DNA of 64,000 nucleotides from assembly GCA_017962085.1 (NCBI GenBank), contig JAGCWA010000017.1, positions 124,001 through 188,000 on the forward strand. The letters are read 5' to 3'. Shown here in pieces: positions 38,273-47,857 of the stretch. Each line of letters opens with the position of its first letter. Positions within the stretch are counted from its first letter, which is position 1. The notes beneath the pieces are model-generated. The model ran no database searches. It was not told the DNA's origin and saw only the letters and a program-made list of their open reading frames with translations. The DNA comes from Paludibacteraceae bacterium (GTDB lineage: Bacteria; Bacteroidota; Bacteroidia; Bacteroidales; Paludibacteraceae). A program made the translations under genes and the position numbers.

Positions 38273-38332
38273 TTAAGGCGCGACGTATGACAGGGTGTGT
38301 CCGCTTAGGGACAATCCTATGACTCCATTGGG

Positions 38333-38365
38333 GGACTGTCCATTTGTGGATCAGTCCTCTTTTTC
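38333..38365 (+). terminator. Terminator of the lipoprotein gene
   Basis: GGACTGTCC-ATTTGT-GGATCAGTCC (one bulge) followed by TCTTTTTC. It overlaps the last codons of the converging 83-residue gene. Confidence 0.65.
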
Positions 38366-38602
38366 TACCTGCGTGATGATTATCTCCACGTTGTTATCCA
38401 GTCCGTTCATCATGCGCAACGCCCTGATGGCCTGCGCATCCGTGTACTCCCCTACGATAGGCACGCGCATGTAGTGCTCACCGTCCCAATCGCCGGACCC
38501 CTTCACGGTAAAGTTCACGAGATAGTTCTTCGAATTGCTTATGGTGGAACTTGCCTCACCGAAAGCCTTGAAGATTTTCATTAATTGATCTAATAGTCCC
38601 AT
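38351..38602 (-). CDS. Small hypothetical protein
   Basis: 83 residues from ATG 38602: N-terminal amphipathic helix (MGLLDQLMKIFKAFGEAS), then a compact strand-rich domain (YLVNFTVKGSGDWDGEHYMR, ALRMMNGLDNNVEIIITQV). Cytoplasmic. Codon use resembles neighbouring chromosomal genes, so it is probably real. Family not recognised. Confidence 0.55.
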   Translation of the reverse strand: MGLLDQLMKIFKAFGEASSTISNSKNYLVNFTVKGSGDWDGEHYMRVPIVGEYTDAQAIRALRMMNGLDNNVEIIITQVEKED

Positions 38603-38681
38603 AGTGTTTCATGTTATTGATAACGCAAAGATATACAATCAGATGGAATAACAAGCGATGATTTTCGGACCTGTTTTCCGT

Positions 38682-38724
38682 AAAAAAGGGACGTGGCCAT
38701 GGAAAGATCCTGCAGCCACGTCCC
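38682..38724 (-). terminator. Terminator of the C25 peptidase operon
   Basis: 10-bp perfect stem (GGGACGTGGC / GCCACGTCCC, arms 38688-38697 and 38715-38724) followed on the minus strand by six T, 20 nt after the stop at 38745. Confidence 0.85.
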
Positions 38725-38744
38725 AAGAATGAAATAATAGGGTT

Positions 38745-40382
38745 TTATTTCAAAATTATAGACTTGATGACAGACATTTGTGATGTTGTGATCCTTGCAG
38801 TATAGACGCCGCTTTGAAGGGCGGAGAGGTTAATGTCTACCCTCTTGTCTCCAAATCTATTTTGGTAAACGATTTTACCGTTCATGTCGGTGATGACAAT
38901 CGTTTTCTCTCCATCCGCATTTCCGAAGTCGGCCGTGATTAAGCCGTTGGACGGGATAGGGAAGATACGAGGTGCAGCCATTTCCTCCGAGGAGTTGTCG
39001 GCCAAATCGGTAAGCTCGCTTTGTGTCTCGTTAGAGAGCACTGAGCGCCATCCTCCGCCTATGCTTATCGTAGGCAAAGAGAGGTCGATGTCAGACGATA
39101 CAAGGAGGTGTTTCCCGCTGAATTTGAATCCGTCCGTCAACTTCACGCTGTTGGCGTGGTATTCCACGTCGGCGTTGTCGGAGATAGGGTTGGAGGCGTC
39201 GATTTTGTCGTAAGCGTAAAAATCATATTCGCCGCCTTTGATTCCTGTGGACATGGTCAATTCGGAAGGTGTAATCTGTCCGTTATAAGGATAGACGATT
39301 AAGGAAGGATCTCCGAATATGTTCCATGTGGTATGCGTATAGCCAGCTGACCCATCTACTTCGTACATGCTTCTAGCCGCATTTTCGCATAATTCCCCGA
39401 ATGTGACGTATTCCCCCTCTGTCCAGAACTTATTGAAAGACTCTTGGGCAACCATAGGGAAACCGAATGGCTGGTTTGCGCTTGAGGCATAGCAAGCGAC
39501 GGCGCCCGTCGGGTATCCGTCAGCGTCTCTGGCGCGTAGGAAGGCTTCTGACAAGCATGTGTCGATGTAATTTCCGCTCACACAAGCTGTGGAGAAAATG
39601 AACGGCCACTTGTTCGCATTTTTCAGGTTTAACGCATCCTCCGTGGTGAAATTTGATGTGACCCATCTGTCTGTTCCTCCGTGACCGGTATAGTTGACGC
39701 ACGAACATCCATTGTTAATGGCCTTTATCACGTTGGTGTTGTCCATCAGGTTGATGGTGTCTTTGTCCACCAATACGGTTGGGTCCAGGCCTACTTCCTT
39801 CAACATTTCGCCGATTCTTGCCGCGAATTCATAGTCGGGAATGTTCACCCCCGCCTTTTCGCCCATGTAGTCGGAGTAGATGTTATTGCTGCCGATCACT
39901 AAGGCATTTTTCCCCCAGGCTTGATCTTGTCTCATGTGATCGTACAAAATGGAACGTGTGACCATCGCTTTCGCTTCCGCCAGTGTCTCACATGAGAAAC
40001 GTCCTGGAATGAAGTCGCAACCTTGTACTCTGCTGTTATAGTAGTGGTCGGTCGCTCCCGTCACACCCTTTCCGATGAAATAGTGGTATGGCACATAATC
40101 AACGTCTCCCACCAAGAGAAGGAATTTCAGGTCGGCGTGTTTGTCAACATAGTCGTTGATATACGTCTGCAATGAATCCTCGTCCATGTATTGGATGACT
40201 ATCATGTCAGTCTTCAGCCCCAACTCGTTTTTGTGAAGCACGAAGGGCTCCATCGCTGTTTTGAATTTCTCATGACAAACCACCAACATCTTGCTGTCGG
40301 AGTAGACCTCGGATGGGGTCGCCGAAAAGATGTTCGGGCATGTTATGATTAGCATGAGAAGAAGAAATGTTACTTTTTTCAT
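38745..40382 (-). CDS. Secreted C25 (gingipain-type) cysteine peptidase with T9SS sorting domain
   Basis: 545 residues from ATG 40382; the longer ORF begins at a TTG. Signal peptide ~1-20. C25 domain ~30-370: FLLLVGDVDYVPYHYF, the catalytic His in CVNYTGHGG (H234) and Cys in FSTACVSG (C267), and a closing NIFGDPSLIVYP motif. A linker region is followed by a ~75-residue T9SS type A C-terminal domain (RIFPIPSNGLITADF, VITDMNGKIVYQ, LSALQSGVYTARI). It lacks the long N-terminal propeptide of gingipains. Likely secreted by T9SS. Second gene of a pair with the preceding trimer-like protein. Confidence 0.88.
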   Translation of the reverse strand: MKKVTFLLLMLIITCPNIFSATPSEVYSDSKMLVVCHEKFKTAMEPFVLHKNELGLKTDMIVIQYMDEDSLQTYINDYVDKHADLKFLLLVGDVDYVPYHYFIGKGVTGATDHYYNSRVQGCDFIPGRFSCETLAEAKAMVTRSILYDHMRQDQAWGKNALVIGSNNIYSDYMGEKAGVNIPDYEFAARIGEMLKEVGLDPTVLVDKDTINLMDNTNVIKAINNGCSCVNYTGHGGTDRWVTSNFTTEDALNLKNANKWPFIFSTACVSGNYIDTCLSEAFLRARDADGYPTGAVACYASSANQPFGFPMVAQESFNKFWTEGEYVTFGELCENAARSMYEVDGSAGYTHTTWNIFGDPSLIVYPYNGQITPSELTMSTGIKGGEYDFYAYDKIDASNPISDNADVEYHANSVKLTDGFKFSGKHLLVSSDIDLSLPTISIGGGWRSVLSNETQSELTDLADNSSEEMAAPRIFPIPSNGLITADFGNADGEKTIVITDMNGKIVYQNRFGDKRVDINLSALQSGVYTARITTSQMSVIKSIILK

Positions 40383-40388
40383 GCTCAA

Positions 40389-41288
40389 TTACTTTTCTAA
40401 TGATTCAACCTTCGCTTTCAACGCTTCGTTCTCCTTCTCCAATTGGATCAGGTGCAGGGTGAGTTCCTCCACCTTCTCGAGCAAGAGGTTGCTCATCTCC
40501 GATACGCTCATGCCGTTTTGGGAGATCTCTGCGGCGGACGGGATGCCTGGGAGGTGCTTGTTTTCCTTCACGTAGCTCTCCACCTCCTTCAATGACTTGA
40601 GGTTGTAGTTCTCCTCGAACACATAGTCGGCGGCGTTGTTGAGATCCACACGGATATCCTTGGCTTTGAGTTGGTTAACGTTCATGTTGTCTGACGTGAG
40701 TTTGGAAACCTCAATCTCGTCGTGGCAGGTGATCTTGCCGTTCACCGTGAGGTCCTGATCCGCAAAGATAGATCCGTTGATGAAACGGAAGCTGTTGGCG
40801 CGCAAGTTGAGCGGAGAATAGCCTCCGATCTCATCGGATGTGATGGTGTTGGTTGGGAGTTCTCCTTCCTTGTATGTTGTTCTGCTGAAGTTGATGCCGG
40901 AACCCGCTGAGGTTAATATGACCATCATTTGGTCTGAAATGTCGAACACGGTTCTACCCTTCACGTGAAGCATGTTGTTCTCGTTGATTTGGGTGCCAAT
41001 CGCCACATTGCTGTTAAATTGTGTGGTGCCGTAACGGAACTCATATTTAGAGGCTTCGAAGCTCAATCCGAATTTCGAGTCGTTATAGCCTGTCGTGTGG
41101 AGCACGCTTCCTGTTCCGTCCGTTTCATCCTTGAAGTCGATCTGGTGATACGTGGCTGTTCTGAAGGAGAGTCCGCCATAGAGGATCGTTTTCCCGTTGA
41201 CACTTAATGTTTCGAACGATTCTGCGTTCGCCATAGACACTGATAGAGCGACACTCATTGCCGCAACCCCAAATTTTTTTAAATCCAT
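40389..41288 (-). CDS. Exported protein with endosialidase-chaperone-like C-terminal region
   Basis: 299 residues. Signal peptide ~1-22. Repetitive beta-rich middle (LTVNGKITCHDEIEVSKL), then the conserved Bacteroidetes C-terminal block (DYVFEENYNLKSLKEVESYV, NKHLPGIPSAAEI, GMSVSEMSNLLLEKVEELTL) and a final coiled coil (~270-299). This block is found in many Bacteroidetes tail-fibre-like surface proteins and probably drives trimerisation. The stop lies 7 nt before the C25 ATG, so the two are coexpressed. Confidence 0.75.
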   Translation of the reverse strand: MDLKKFGVAAMSVALSVSMANAESFETLSVNGKTILYGGLSFRTATYHQIDFKDETDGTGSVLHTTGYNDSKFGLSFEASKYEFRYGTTQFNSNVAIGTQINENNMLHVKGRTVFDISDQMMVILTSAGSGINFSRTTYKEGELPTNTITSDEIGGYSPLNLRANSFRFINGSIFADQDLTVNGKITCHDEIEVSKLTSDNMNVNQLKAKDIRVDLNNAADYVFEENYNLKSLKEVESYVKENKHLPGIPSAAEISQNGMSVSEMSNLLLEKVEELTLHLIQLEKENEALKAKVESLEK

Positions 41289-41876
41289 AATGCTTTTTGT
41301 TTTAATTATGATTATAAAGTATTAATAATGATTCAATTGCATACCGACTAAGCATGCTTGCCTATTGTGATGTCCTAATGCTGATGAATGTGTCCCTTTG
41401 TGTTTTTATGCTATGTTTTTATGTCGCGGTTTTGCTACACGATAACACTTTATGACATACACAATCATTCCACTTGACATGGCGTAACACTGATAAACTT
41501 ACATATGTCGGTTAATGGTTTTCTAATCCATTTTCAGCGAAGGTAGTATTTATACTTTTAATGAATTGAGGATAAAATACCCAAAATCCATATTATATCG
41601 ATTCCACACTGTTTTTCTTTCGCATGTTTTTATGTTTCAGGGCGATTGGTAAGGAATAATCCGTTTGACGAATGTTGTTTGTAGGTATAAATTTTTATTA
41701 AGTGTCTATTGTATACAAATGGGTGGATTGCCGGAAATGCCTTGTTTGAAAAAGCAAAAACTATGCCAAAACGCTATGGTTTGTTGGATGCCACGCTTTT
41801 TTTTGATGTTTTAGAATGAAATATTTTGGGCCTTGGTGCGATATCGTATGCCGATTACCAGCATAAAGGGAGAAAA
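41289..41876. other. Long intergenic region
   Basis: Nearly 590 nt without a credible gene, AT-rich. It would hold the promoter of the 40389-41288 operon. I see no tRNA-like fold or repeated unit. Confidence 0.4.
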
Positions 41877-41911
41877 AGAATCGGCCGACCATCCGATGGC
41901 CGACCGATTCG
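41877..41911 (-). terminator. Terminator of the alpha/beta hydrolase operon
   Basis: Long inverted repeat around 41892-41897: arms GAATCGGCCGACCAT and ATGGCCGACCGATTC pair with two G-U wobbles on the RNA of the minus strand, followed by TTTTTC. It lies 37 nt after the hydrolase stop. Confidence 0.7.
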
Positions 41912-41948
41912 AAAAAATAGACTAACAAATAACAAACTACATTTTATT

Positions 41949-42938
41949 TTATTTTTCTTCCCAGTTTTCCCAGTTCTTGTACTTGCCGGACCATTTTCCT
42001 TGTGCACCGGAGATGTATCCGCTTATGAACTCGCCGTTCGGAGTGGTGAAATCATCTTTTCTGAATGACTCATGTCCGATGTGCCAGCGCATCCATGCGC
42101 AAGTGGCCGCATGACCTGTCCAAGGACCTGAACCATGTCCGTATCCGCCCTCACCTTGGTCAGGACCACCCGTCAACATGATAAGGCAGGCAGGGCAAGA
42201 TACACCATTGTTGTAGTCGCCCTCCGCGTTCGGACGCTCCATTCCGGCCTCACCGTAAACGATGGCGATTGGTTTGCCGTCCTTCATCTTTCCCATGGCG
42301 GATCTGTTCAAGTCTCCACTGTTGTTCAGACATGCCGTGTAGACGCGGGAATCCCTCAGCCATGCTTGCTCAGACTCCAAACCTCCCATGGAGTGTCCGG
42401 CACAGCCTACGCGGTCCATGATGAGCTTGTTGTAGAATTTGCTGCTAGGATTACCGTTCTCTTTCTCCAACCAGTTGATTGCGGCGATTGCTGGATCTCC
42501 GCTACCTGGAGATTCTTTCAACTCCAATACGACAAATCCGTGGGAAACCAAACGGTTGATCATGTTCGGATAGTTGCCTGGCTTCTCTCCTCCACCAGGT
42601 CCCCAGATGATGACGCCATGCTTGACGTTCGGGTCATTAGAGAGTTGGGAAGGATAGTTCAGGAAGCATTGTCCGTCAGGACCCGTGTAGCGGTCTGTTT
42701 GCACTCTACACTGTCCGTCTTTGTTCGGGTTGTCTCCGGAAAGGAACACCTTGATGGTTGGCTCCTCCTGTTGCTGTTGTTCCTCTTCCTCTATGAAGTC
42801 GACTTGTTGCACGTCGGCTGTTTGGTAGAACACTTCGGTACCGTCCGTTTTGAGGACACGCATCTTGTAGGTCGTTGTTTGAGCGGATACTCCCATCGAG
42901 AATAATCCGGCTGCCAAAAGGATAAAAATCTTCTTCAT
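41949..42938 (-). CDS. Secreted alpha/beta hydrolase, cutinase/dienelactone-hydrolase-like
   Basis: 329 residues. Signal peptide 1-19 (cut at VSA-Q). A small N-terminal domain (MRVLKTDGTEVFYQTADVQQ) is followed by a Glu/Gln linker (~50-60). Hydrolase domain ~62-315: VIIWGPGGG oxyanion region, nucleophile elbow GCAGHSMGG, and LTGGPDQGEGGYGHG with candidate acid and His. Resembles the PET-hydrolase/cutinase-like branch. Overlaps the upstream gene by 4 nt (ATGA). Likely an extracellular esterase. Confidence 0.8.
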   Translation of the reverse strand: MKKIFILLAAGLFSMGVSAQTTTYKMRVLKTDGTEVFYQTADVQQVDFIEEEEQQQQEEPTIKVFLSGDNPNKDGQCRVQTDRYTGPDGQCFLNYPSQLSNDPNVKHGVIIWGPGGGEKPGNYPNMINRLVSHGFVVLELKESPGSGDPAIAAINWLEKENGNPSSKFYNKLIMDRVGCAGHSMGGLESEQAWLRDSRVYTACLNNSGDLNRSAMGKMKDGKPIAIVYGEAGMERPNAEGDYNNGVSCPACLIMLTGGPDQGEGGYGHGSGPWTGHAATCAWMRWHIGHESFRKDDFTTPNGEFISGYISGAQGKWSGKYKNWENWEEK

Positions 42939-43429
42939 TTCTTTATTACTTTAATGGTGGTGGTGTTTAATTGAATGAGATAGACGCCTTGTGGCTGTCC
43001 GTTGAGGCTGATTTCCAGGGATCCCTCCTCGGAGGTTCTGTATTCCTGGATGAACTGTCCGCTGACGGTGTAGAGCTTCACTTGGAGGGATGGCTCGAAT
43101 CCGAGCATCCGGACGCCCTCTTCCGTCACGAAAAGGTATCCCATTTTCCCCTGTGTCGTCACTACTCCTGTCGGATCCGACTCCGCAAAATAATACCTGG
43201 CGACCTTCCCTAACGGAAACTCTGCGCTGGCGGTGTTTGTTTTCACGATGAGATTGGTTCCGCTATATGTCAGGACGGGTTTGTCGCCCAGATCATAGGA
43301 AACCTTCTTCGTTTCTTGAGAGCCTTCTTGGTTTTGCTCGACAATCAACACTTCGGCGTTCGCCGTTATTGCCAATGCGAGTAATGTCAATGAAGAGAAG
43401 GCTCGTCTAAAAAAGAATTCTTTCTTCAT
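42935..43429 (-). CDS. Short exported protein with T9SS-type C-terminal domain
   Basis: 164 residues. Signal peptide ~1-25. The middle (VSYDLGDKPVLTYSGTNLIV, FPLGKVARYYFAE) is a small domain common in Bacteroidetes secreted proteins; the last ~70 residues fit a type A sorting domain (VKLYTVSGQFIQEYRTSEEG, LNGQPQGVYLIQLNTTTIKV). First gene of a coupled pair with the hydrolase. Confidence 0.7.
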   Translation of the reverse strand: MKKEFFFRRAFSSLTLLALAITANAEVLIVEQNQEGSQETKKVSYDLGDKPVLTYSGTNLIVKTNTASAEFPLGKVARYYFAESDPTGVVTTQGKMGYLFVTEEGVRMLGFEPSLQVKLYTVSGQFIQEYRTSEEGSLEISLNGQPQGVYLIQLNTTTIKVIKK

Positions 43430-43914
43430 GGTTTTTACTTATTAATGGTGTTTTTAATGTAAGGTCAATGCGTTGTTGCAATGGTTTTTAGCATCCTCTG
43501 ATGTCTAAATAGCGGAAATACATTTTCTCCCTTTCTCCCTCTTGTTGTTCCCCGAACGAAATGTGGATGTCCGCTTGGTTTCTGGTTTTTGCCGAAGAAA
43601 TGTTCTTCGGCGGTTTCTCAATGGTTCTCCCTAATTGAAGTGTAATAACAAAAATTTATTATTAATGTTATTAGATGTTTAGTTTATGGTGCCCACCCTC
43701 GAATTTCGCGGACGGACGTGGCAAAAGTAAAAAAGTTTTTCAACAATTAAAAAAAAATGTGGAAAAAATGGATGGAAACGAAATGTACATTCTGTAATAT
43801 ATTAATTCATAGTATGTTATATTTTGCCCTTATGAGGAGGTTACTTATCTGTTTTTTCTTCCTATTTCGAATAAATGCATTAATTTTGTTTCATAAAAAC
43901 CAATAAGTCTTTTT
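43430..43914. other. Intergenic region between divergent operons
   Basis: 485 nt, AT-rich. TAATTTTG at 43881-43888 may be the -7 element for the membrane-protein gene starting at 43915; no clear -33 box. Nothing else seen. Confidence 0.4.
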
Positions 43915-44421
43915 ATGATTAAATTGAGTACTCTGCAAAAAGTGCGTGCTATCATCGCCTTTTTCATGGTGGCGCTGGTTGCTGCGGGCGCCACGGCTTT
44001 CCCTGTCGAGTCTGAGCTGAAATTGCTCTGTTCCATTTTAAACATTAATGCGGAGACGGCGAAGGAATCCCCTGCCATCTTTGGGTTCGTGTACTCTATA
44101 AAAGAATCCCTCACGGAAGTGAACCAAAACTTTCCGCAGTTGGCTTATGGCTACGATTGGCTGGCTTTCGCCCATCTGGTAATCGCGCTTATGTTCATCG
44201 GCCCGTTCCGTGATCCGGTCCGTAATAAGTGGGTCATCCAATGGGGTATGATCGCTTGCGTGGCGATTCTTCCGTTGGCTTTCATCTGTGGACCGATCAG
44301 GCAGATACCGATTTATTGGACGCTTATCGATTGTTCGTTCGGTGTCTTCGGCATCATCCCGCTTCTCTTTTGCATGAAACTTATTAACCGCTTGGAGAAG
44401 GAACAGCAACGCACAGAATAA
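43915..44421 (+). CDS. Hypothetical four-TM membrane protein
   Basis: 168 residues with hydrophobic helices at ~8-28, 79-97 (LAFAHLVIALMFIGPF), 108-125 (WGMIACVAILPLAFICG) and 133-152, and basic cytoplasmic ends. No recognised family. It precedes the SpoIID-like gene by 13 nt, so the two are probably cotranscribed. Confidence 0.65.
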   Translation: MIKLSTLQKVRAIIAFFMVALVAAGATAFPVESELKLLCSILNINAETAKESPAIFGFVYSIKESLTEVNQNFPQLAYGYDWLAFAHLVIALMFIGPFRDPVRNKWVIQWGMIACVAILPLAFICGPIRQIPIYWTLIDCSFGVFGIIPLLFCMKLINRLEKEQQRTE

Positions 44422-44434
44422 AAAAGTACAAGAG

Positions 44435-45742
44435 ATGAAGAGACAGGAGACTCAACCCACCATCAGCGTCGGCATCCTACGAAGCAAAGTGATTCGTTTC
44501 ACCCTCCACGGGGATTTCCGCCCAAACAGCGACGGATCTGTGGTGACGGGCGACCAAACGGTTTCCGTCCAGGACGGTAAGATATTATACAACAACGATT
44601 TATATGATGAGGTAATCTTTTCACCATCCTCTACGACAGATAGTTTCGACCTGTTGGATGTGGTCATCGGCATTCACTTCCACTGGGAGAGGAAGGAGAC
44701 GCAGCGCTTCAATGGCTCGCTGAAGTTCATCGTGATTGAGGGTGAGGTGCAGGCGATTGATATCGTTCCGACGGAGGATTACCTCACGAGCGTCATCTCC
44801 TCCGAGATGAGCGCCACCTCCTCGCTGGAGTTGCTCAAGGCGCATGCCGTGATATCCCGCAGCTGGCTGCTGAACAAGTTGGAGAACAAGGAGACGGAGA
44901 GCCATGCCGACGCGATGGTGGTGACGGACGAACGGATCATACGCTGGTACGACCACCAGGACCATACGCTCTTCGATGTCTGCGCCGACGACCATTGCCA
45001 GCGCTACCAAGGCATCACCAAGGCGAGCACGCAGGCGGTGAGGGAGGCTATCAAGGCCACCTTCGGCGAGGTGCTGACTTACGACGGAAAGATCTGCGAC
45101 GCCCGTTTCTACAAGGCGTGCGGCGGAGCTACCGAGCTCTTCGAGAATTGTTGGGAGGAGGTGCATCATCCTTATCTGCTCCCTGTGGCGGATTCTGCGC
45201 AGGGTAAGCTGCCGGACCTTACCCAAGAGGCGGTGGCGAGGGAATGGATCCTCTCTTCGCCGGAAGCCTATTGCAACACGCACGACAAAACGGTCCTTTC
45301 ACAAGTGCTCAATAACTACGACCAGGAGACGCCCGACTTCTACCGCTGGAAGGTGGATTATTCCCAGGAGGAGCTCTCCTCTTTGGTGAAGGAGAAGATG
45401 GGCATCGATTTCGGCAAAATCATAGACCTGATACCGTTGAGGCGGGGTGCCTCCGCCCGAATCATCGAGCTGAAGATCGTGGGAGAGAAACGGACGATGG
45501 TGGTCGGGAAGGAGCTGGAGATCCGCAAGGCGCTATCCACCAGTCATTTATATAGTTCCGCCTTCGTGGTGGAGAAAGAAGAGCGGGAGGGAATCCTCCA
45601 CTTCATTTTGCGAGGTGCGGGGTGGGGACATGGTGTGGGACTTTGCCAGATTGGTGCGGCCGTGATGGCGAGCCAGGGTATCGGCTATCGTTCCATACTA
45701 TCGCACTATTATCCACATTCCAGTTTGACAAAGAGATATTAA
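44435..45742 (+). CDS. SpoIID/LytB-domain protein
   Basis: 435 residues, no clear signal peptide. SpoIID core ~100-420: VPTEDYLTSVISSEMSATSS (catalytic Glu of the SpoIID type), LKAHAVISRSWLL, FYKACGGATELFENCWEEV, and the end motif GAGWGHGVGLCQIGAAVMAS. SpoIID domains cleave denuded peptidoglycan glycans in sporulating bacteria; non-spore-forming Bacteroidetes carry homologues near cell-wall or lipoprotein genes. The 3' end overlaps an out-of-frame extension of the MATE ORF, not the MATE gene itself. Confidence 0.88.
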   Translation: MKRQETQPTISVGILRSKVIRFTLHGDFRPNSDGSVVTGDQTVSVQDGKILYNNDLYDEVIFSPSSTTDSFDLLDVVIGIHFHWERKETQRFNGSLKFIVIEGEVQAIDIVPTEDYLTSVISSEMSATSSLELLKAHAVISRSWLLNKLENKETESHADAMVVTDERIIRWYDHQDHTLFDVCADDHCQRYQGITKASTQAVREAIKATFGEVLTYDGKICDARFYKACGGATELFENCWEEVHHPYLLPVADSAQGKLPDLTQEAVAREWILSSPEAYCNTHDKTVLSQVLNNYDQETPDFYRWKVDYSQEELSSLVKEKMGIDFGKIIDLIPLRRGASARIIELKIVGEKRTMVVGKELEIRKALSTSHLYSSAFVVEKEEREGILHFILRGAGWGHGVGLCQIGAAVMASQGIGYRSILSHYYPHSSLTKRY

Positions 45743-45762
45743 TCCCTAATGAAGACCCTTGT

Positions 45763-47088
45763 ATGCAAAAGGACCTGACCCAAGGAGGAGTATTCAAGAC
45801 ATTGGCCTCCTTCTCCGCCCCCTTTCTGTTGGCCTATTTCCTCCAGACATTTTATGGTTTGGCGGATCTCTTTATCATAGGGCAATATGCGGGTGCGCCT
45901 GACATCACTGCTGTGGCGGTGGGTAGCCAGGTGATGCATATGCTGACGGTGATGGTGGTCGGCTTGGCCATGGGTACGACTGTGATGATTAGTCGTGCGG
46001 TGGGAGGGAAGGACTACAATACGGTGGGGCGCACCATCGGTAATTCCATCGTGCTCTTCGGGGGTGTCTCCGTGGTTGCGTGTTTGGCGTTATTAGTGGG
46101 GGTCGATGGCATTGTTTCGTTGATGTCCACGCCGGTGGAATCGGTGATGCAGACAAGGCAATACCTGACCATCTGCTTCTTGGGAGTCCCATTGATTGTC
46201 GTGTTTAACATTATCTCTTCCATATTCCGCGGGTTGGGGGATTCGAAATCCCCGATGTACTTTGTGGCGGTCGCCTGTGTCCTGAACGTGTTGTTGGACT
46301 TCCTCTTCATCGGTGTGATGGGGATGAAGGCGGAGGGAGCCGCCTATGCGACTGTCATTGCGCAGTTCTGCAGTGTGCTTTTCTCCTCCTATACGATCCG
46401 CAGGAACAAAAGTAGCTTCCATTTCACGAAACGGATGTTGCGTCCGGAGGGGGAATCCCTTAGGCATATCCTTCAGATTGGTTTGCCGATCTCCCTCCAG
46501 GATGGTTTTATACAAGTCTCCTTCATCGTCATCACGATCATCGCCAATCGGCGAGGCGTGGAGGTGGCCGCCGCCGTCGGTATTGTGGAGAAGATCATCT
46601 GCATCCTCTTCCTTGTGCCATCCAGCATGCTCTCCGCCATCTCCGCCATAGCGGCGCAGAACATAGGTGCGGGCAAGCCGGAAAGGGCGCGCGCCACGTT
46701 GCGTTTAGGCATATTCGTCTGCCTGGCATACGGGTTCCTCTTCTCCGTCGTGCTCCAACCGACATCCGATTCAGTCATCTCATGGTTCACGGACGATCCG
46801 AACGTGATTCTCTTCGGAGGCCAATACCTACGGCCCTATTCGACAGACTGCGCCTTGGCGGGCGTCCATTTCTGTTTCAGCGGCTATTTCTGCGCCTGCG
46901 GTCTCTCCATCGTCTCCTTCATCCACAACCTGCTCTCCATCGTCTTGATACGCATTCCGGGCTCCTACTACGCTTCCATCTGGTATCCTGACCACCTTAC
47001 GCCGATGGGCATGGCGGCTCCGTTAGGGTCGTTGCTCTCCATCCTGATCTGTCTGGGCGTATATTTCCTCTGGAAGAAGAAGCGTTGA
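45763..47088 (+). CDS. MATE-family efflux transporter
   Basis: 441 residues from ATG 45763 (MQKDLTQGGVFKTLASFSAP), 20 nt after the SpoIID stop; the ORF opens to 45622 inside SpoIID, which is unlikely. Twelve membrane helices; MATE features YGLADLFIIGQYAGAPDITA, MGTTVMISRAVGGKDYN, FRGLGDSKSPMYFVAVACVL and AAQNIGAGKPERARATL in the second half. Cation-coupled export of drugs or metabolites. Confidence 0.9.
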   Translation: MQKDLTQGGVFKTLASFSAPFLLAYFLQTFYGLADLFIIGQYAGAPDITAVAVGSQVMHMLTVMVVGLAMGTTVMISRAVGGKDYNTVGRTIGNSIVLFGGVSVVACLALLVGVDGIVSLMSTPVESVMQTRQYLTICFLGVPLIVVFNIISSIFRGLGDSKSPMYFVAVACVLNVLLDFLFIGVMGMKAEGAAYATVIAQFCSVLFSSYTIRRNKSSFHFTKRMLRPEGESLRHILQIGLPISLQDGFIQVSFIVITIIANRRGVEVAAAVGIVEKIICILFLVPSSMLSAISAIAAQNIGAGKPERARATLRLGIFVCLAYGFLFSVVLQPTSDSVISWFTDDPNVILFGGQYLRPYSTDCALAGVHFCFSGYFCACGLSIVSFIHNLLSIVLIRIPGSYYASIWYPDHLTPMGMAAPLGSLLSILICLGVYFLWKKKR

Positions 47089-47266
47089 TGCCTATTCTCC
47101 GCTATCCATGTGGGCGACGAACCGATAATGACGATATCTCCGTTCTTTTTTGCGTTTTATAACAATTTAATGCATTGATAATTTGGTGGAGATATAGTAT
47201 ATATTACTGAATATTTTATAATTTCGCGACGATTAAAAGTATTTGTGTTTTTTCATTTGAAATTTT

Positions 47267-47845
47267 ATGTCCAGTAGTAACACCATCGTTGGATCCAAAA
47301 TCAAAGGGATTAGGGAATCCAAAAACATCTCCATCGAGGAGATTTCCGAACGCAGTGGTCTTTCCACAGACCAAATCATCTCAATCGAGAACGATCAATA
47401 TTTGCCCTCTTTGGGTCCGTTGATTAAGATTGCGAGAGCGTTGGGTGTGCGATTGGGTACTTTCTTGGACGATAATGACGAATTAGGACCTGTTGTTTGC
47501 CGCGCTGAGGAGCGCAACAGCAGCATTAGCTTCTCCAACGGAGCGACCGACGCAAGAAAGCACATGGAGTACCACTCCCTCGCTAAGCAGAAGGCGGGAA
47601 GGCACATGGAGCCTTTCATCATCGACATCCAACCTGATGAGGAGAGGAACTTCAAATTGTCCGCACATGAGGGCGAGGAGTTCATCTATGTCATGGAGGG
47701 TGAAGTCGAAATCGAGTACGGCAAGGAGAAGTATAACCTGAAGGTGGGTGACAGCATTTTCTACGATTCCATCGTGGAACATCACGTTCATGGCGCGACC
47801 GGAAAGTCCGCTAGGATCCTCGCTGTCGTATATACTCCATTCTAA
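47267..47845 (+). CDS. XRE-family regulator with C-terminal cupin
   Basis: 192 residues: helix-turn-helix ~8-62 (IKGIRESKNISIEEISERSG, LSTDQIISIENDQYLPSLGP) and a cupin sensor ~105-190 (EGEEFIYVMEGEVEIEYGKE, VGDSIFYDSIVEHHVHGATG). It sits 12 nt before the acyl-CoA synthetase, which it probably regulates in response to a fatty acid or acyl-CoA; the effector is unknown. Confidence 0.92.
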   Translation: MSSSNTIVGSKIKGIRESKNISIEEISERSGLSTDQIISIENDQYLPSLGPLIKIARALGVRLGTFLDDNDELGPVVCRAEERNSSISFSNGATDARKHMEYHSLAKQKAGRHMEPFIIDIQPDEERNFKLSAHEGEEFIYVMEGEVEIEYGKEKYNLKVGDSIFYDSIVEHHVHGATGKSARILAVVYTPF

Positions 47846-47857
47846 TTCTTTACAGCT

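Noticed and set aside
45622-45762. 47-residue N-terminal extension of the MATE transporter
   Set aside because: It lies in the 3' end of the SpoIID gene in another frame; MATE similarity begins at the ATG at 45763.
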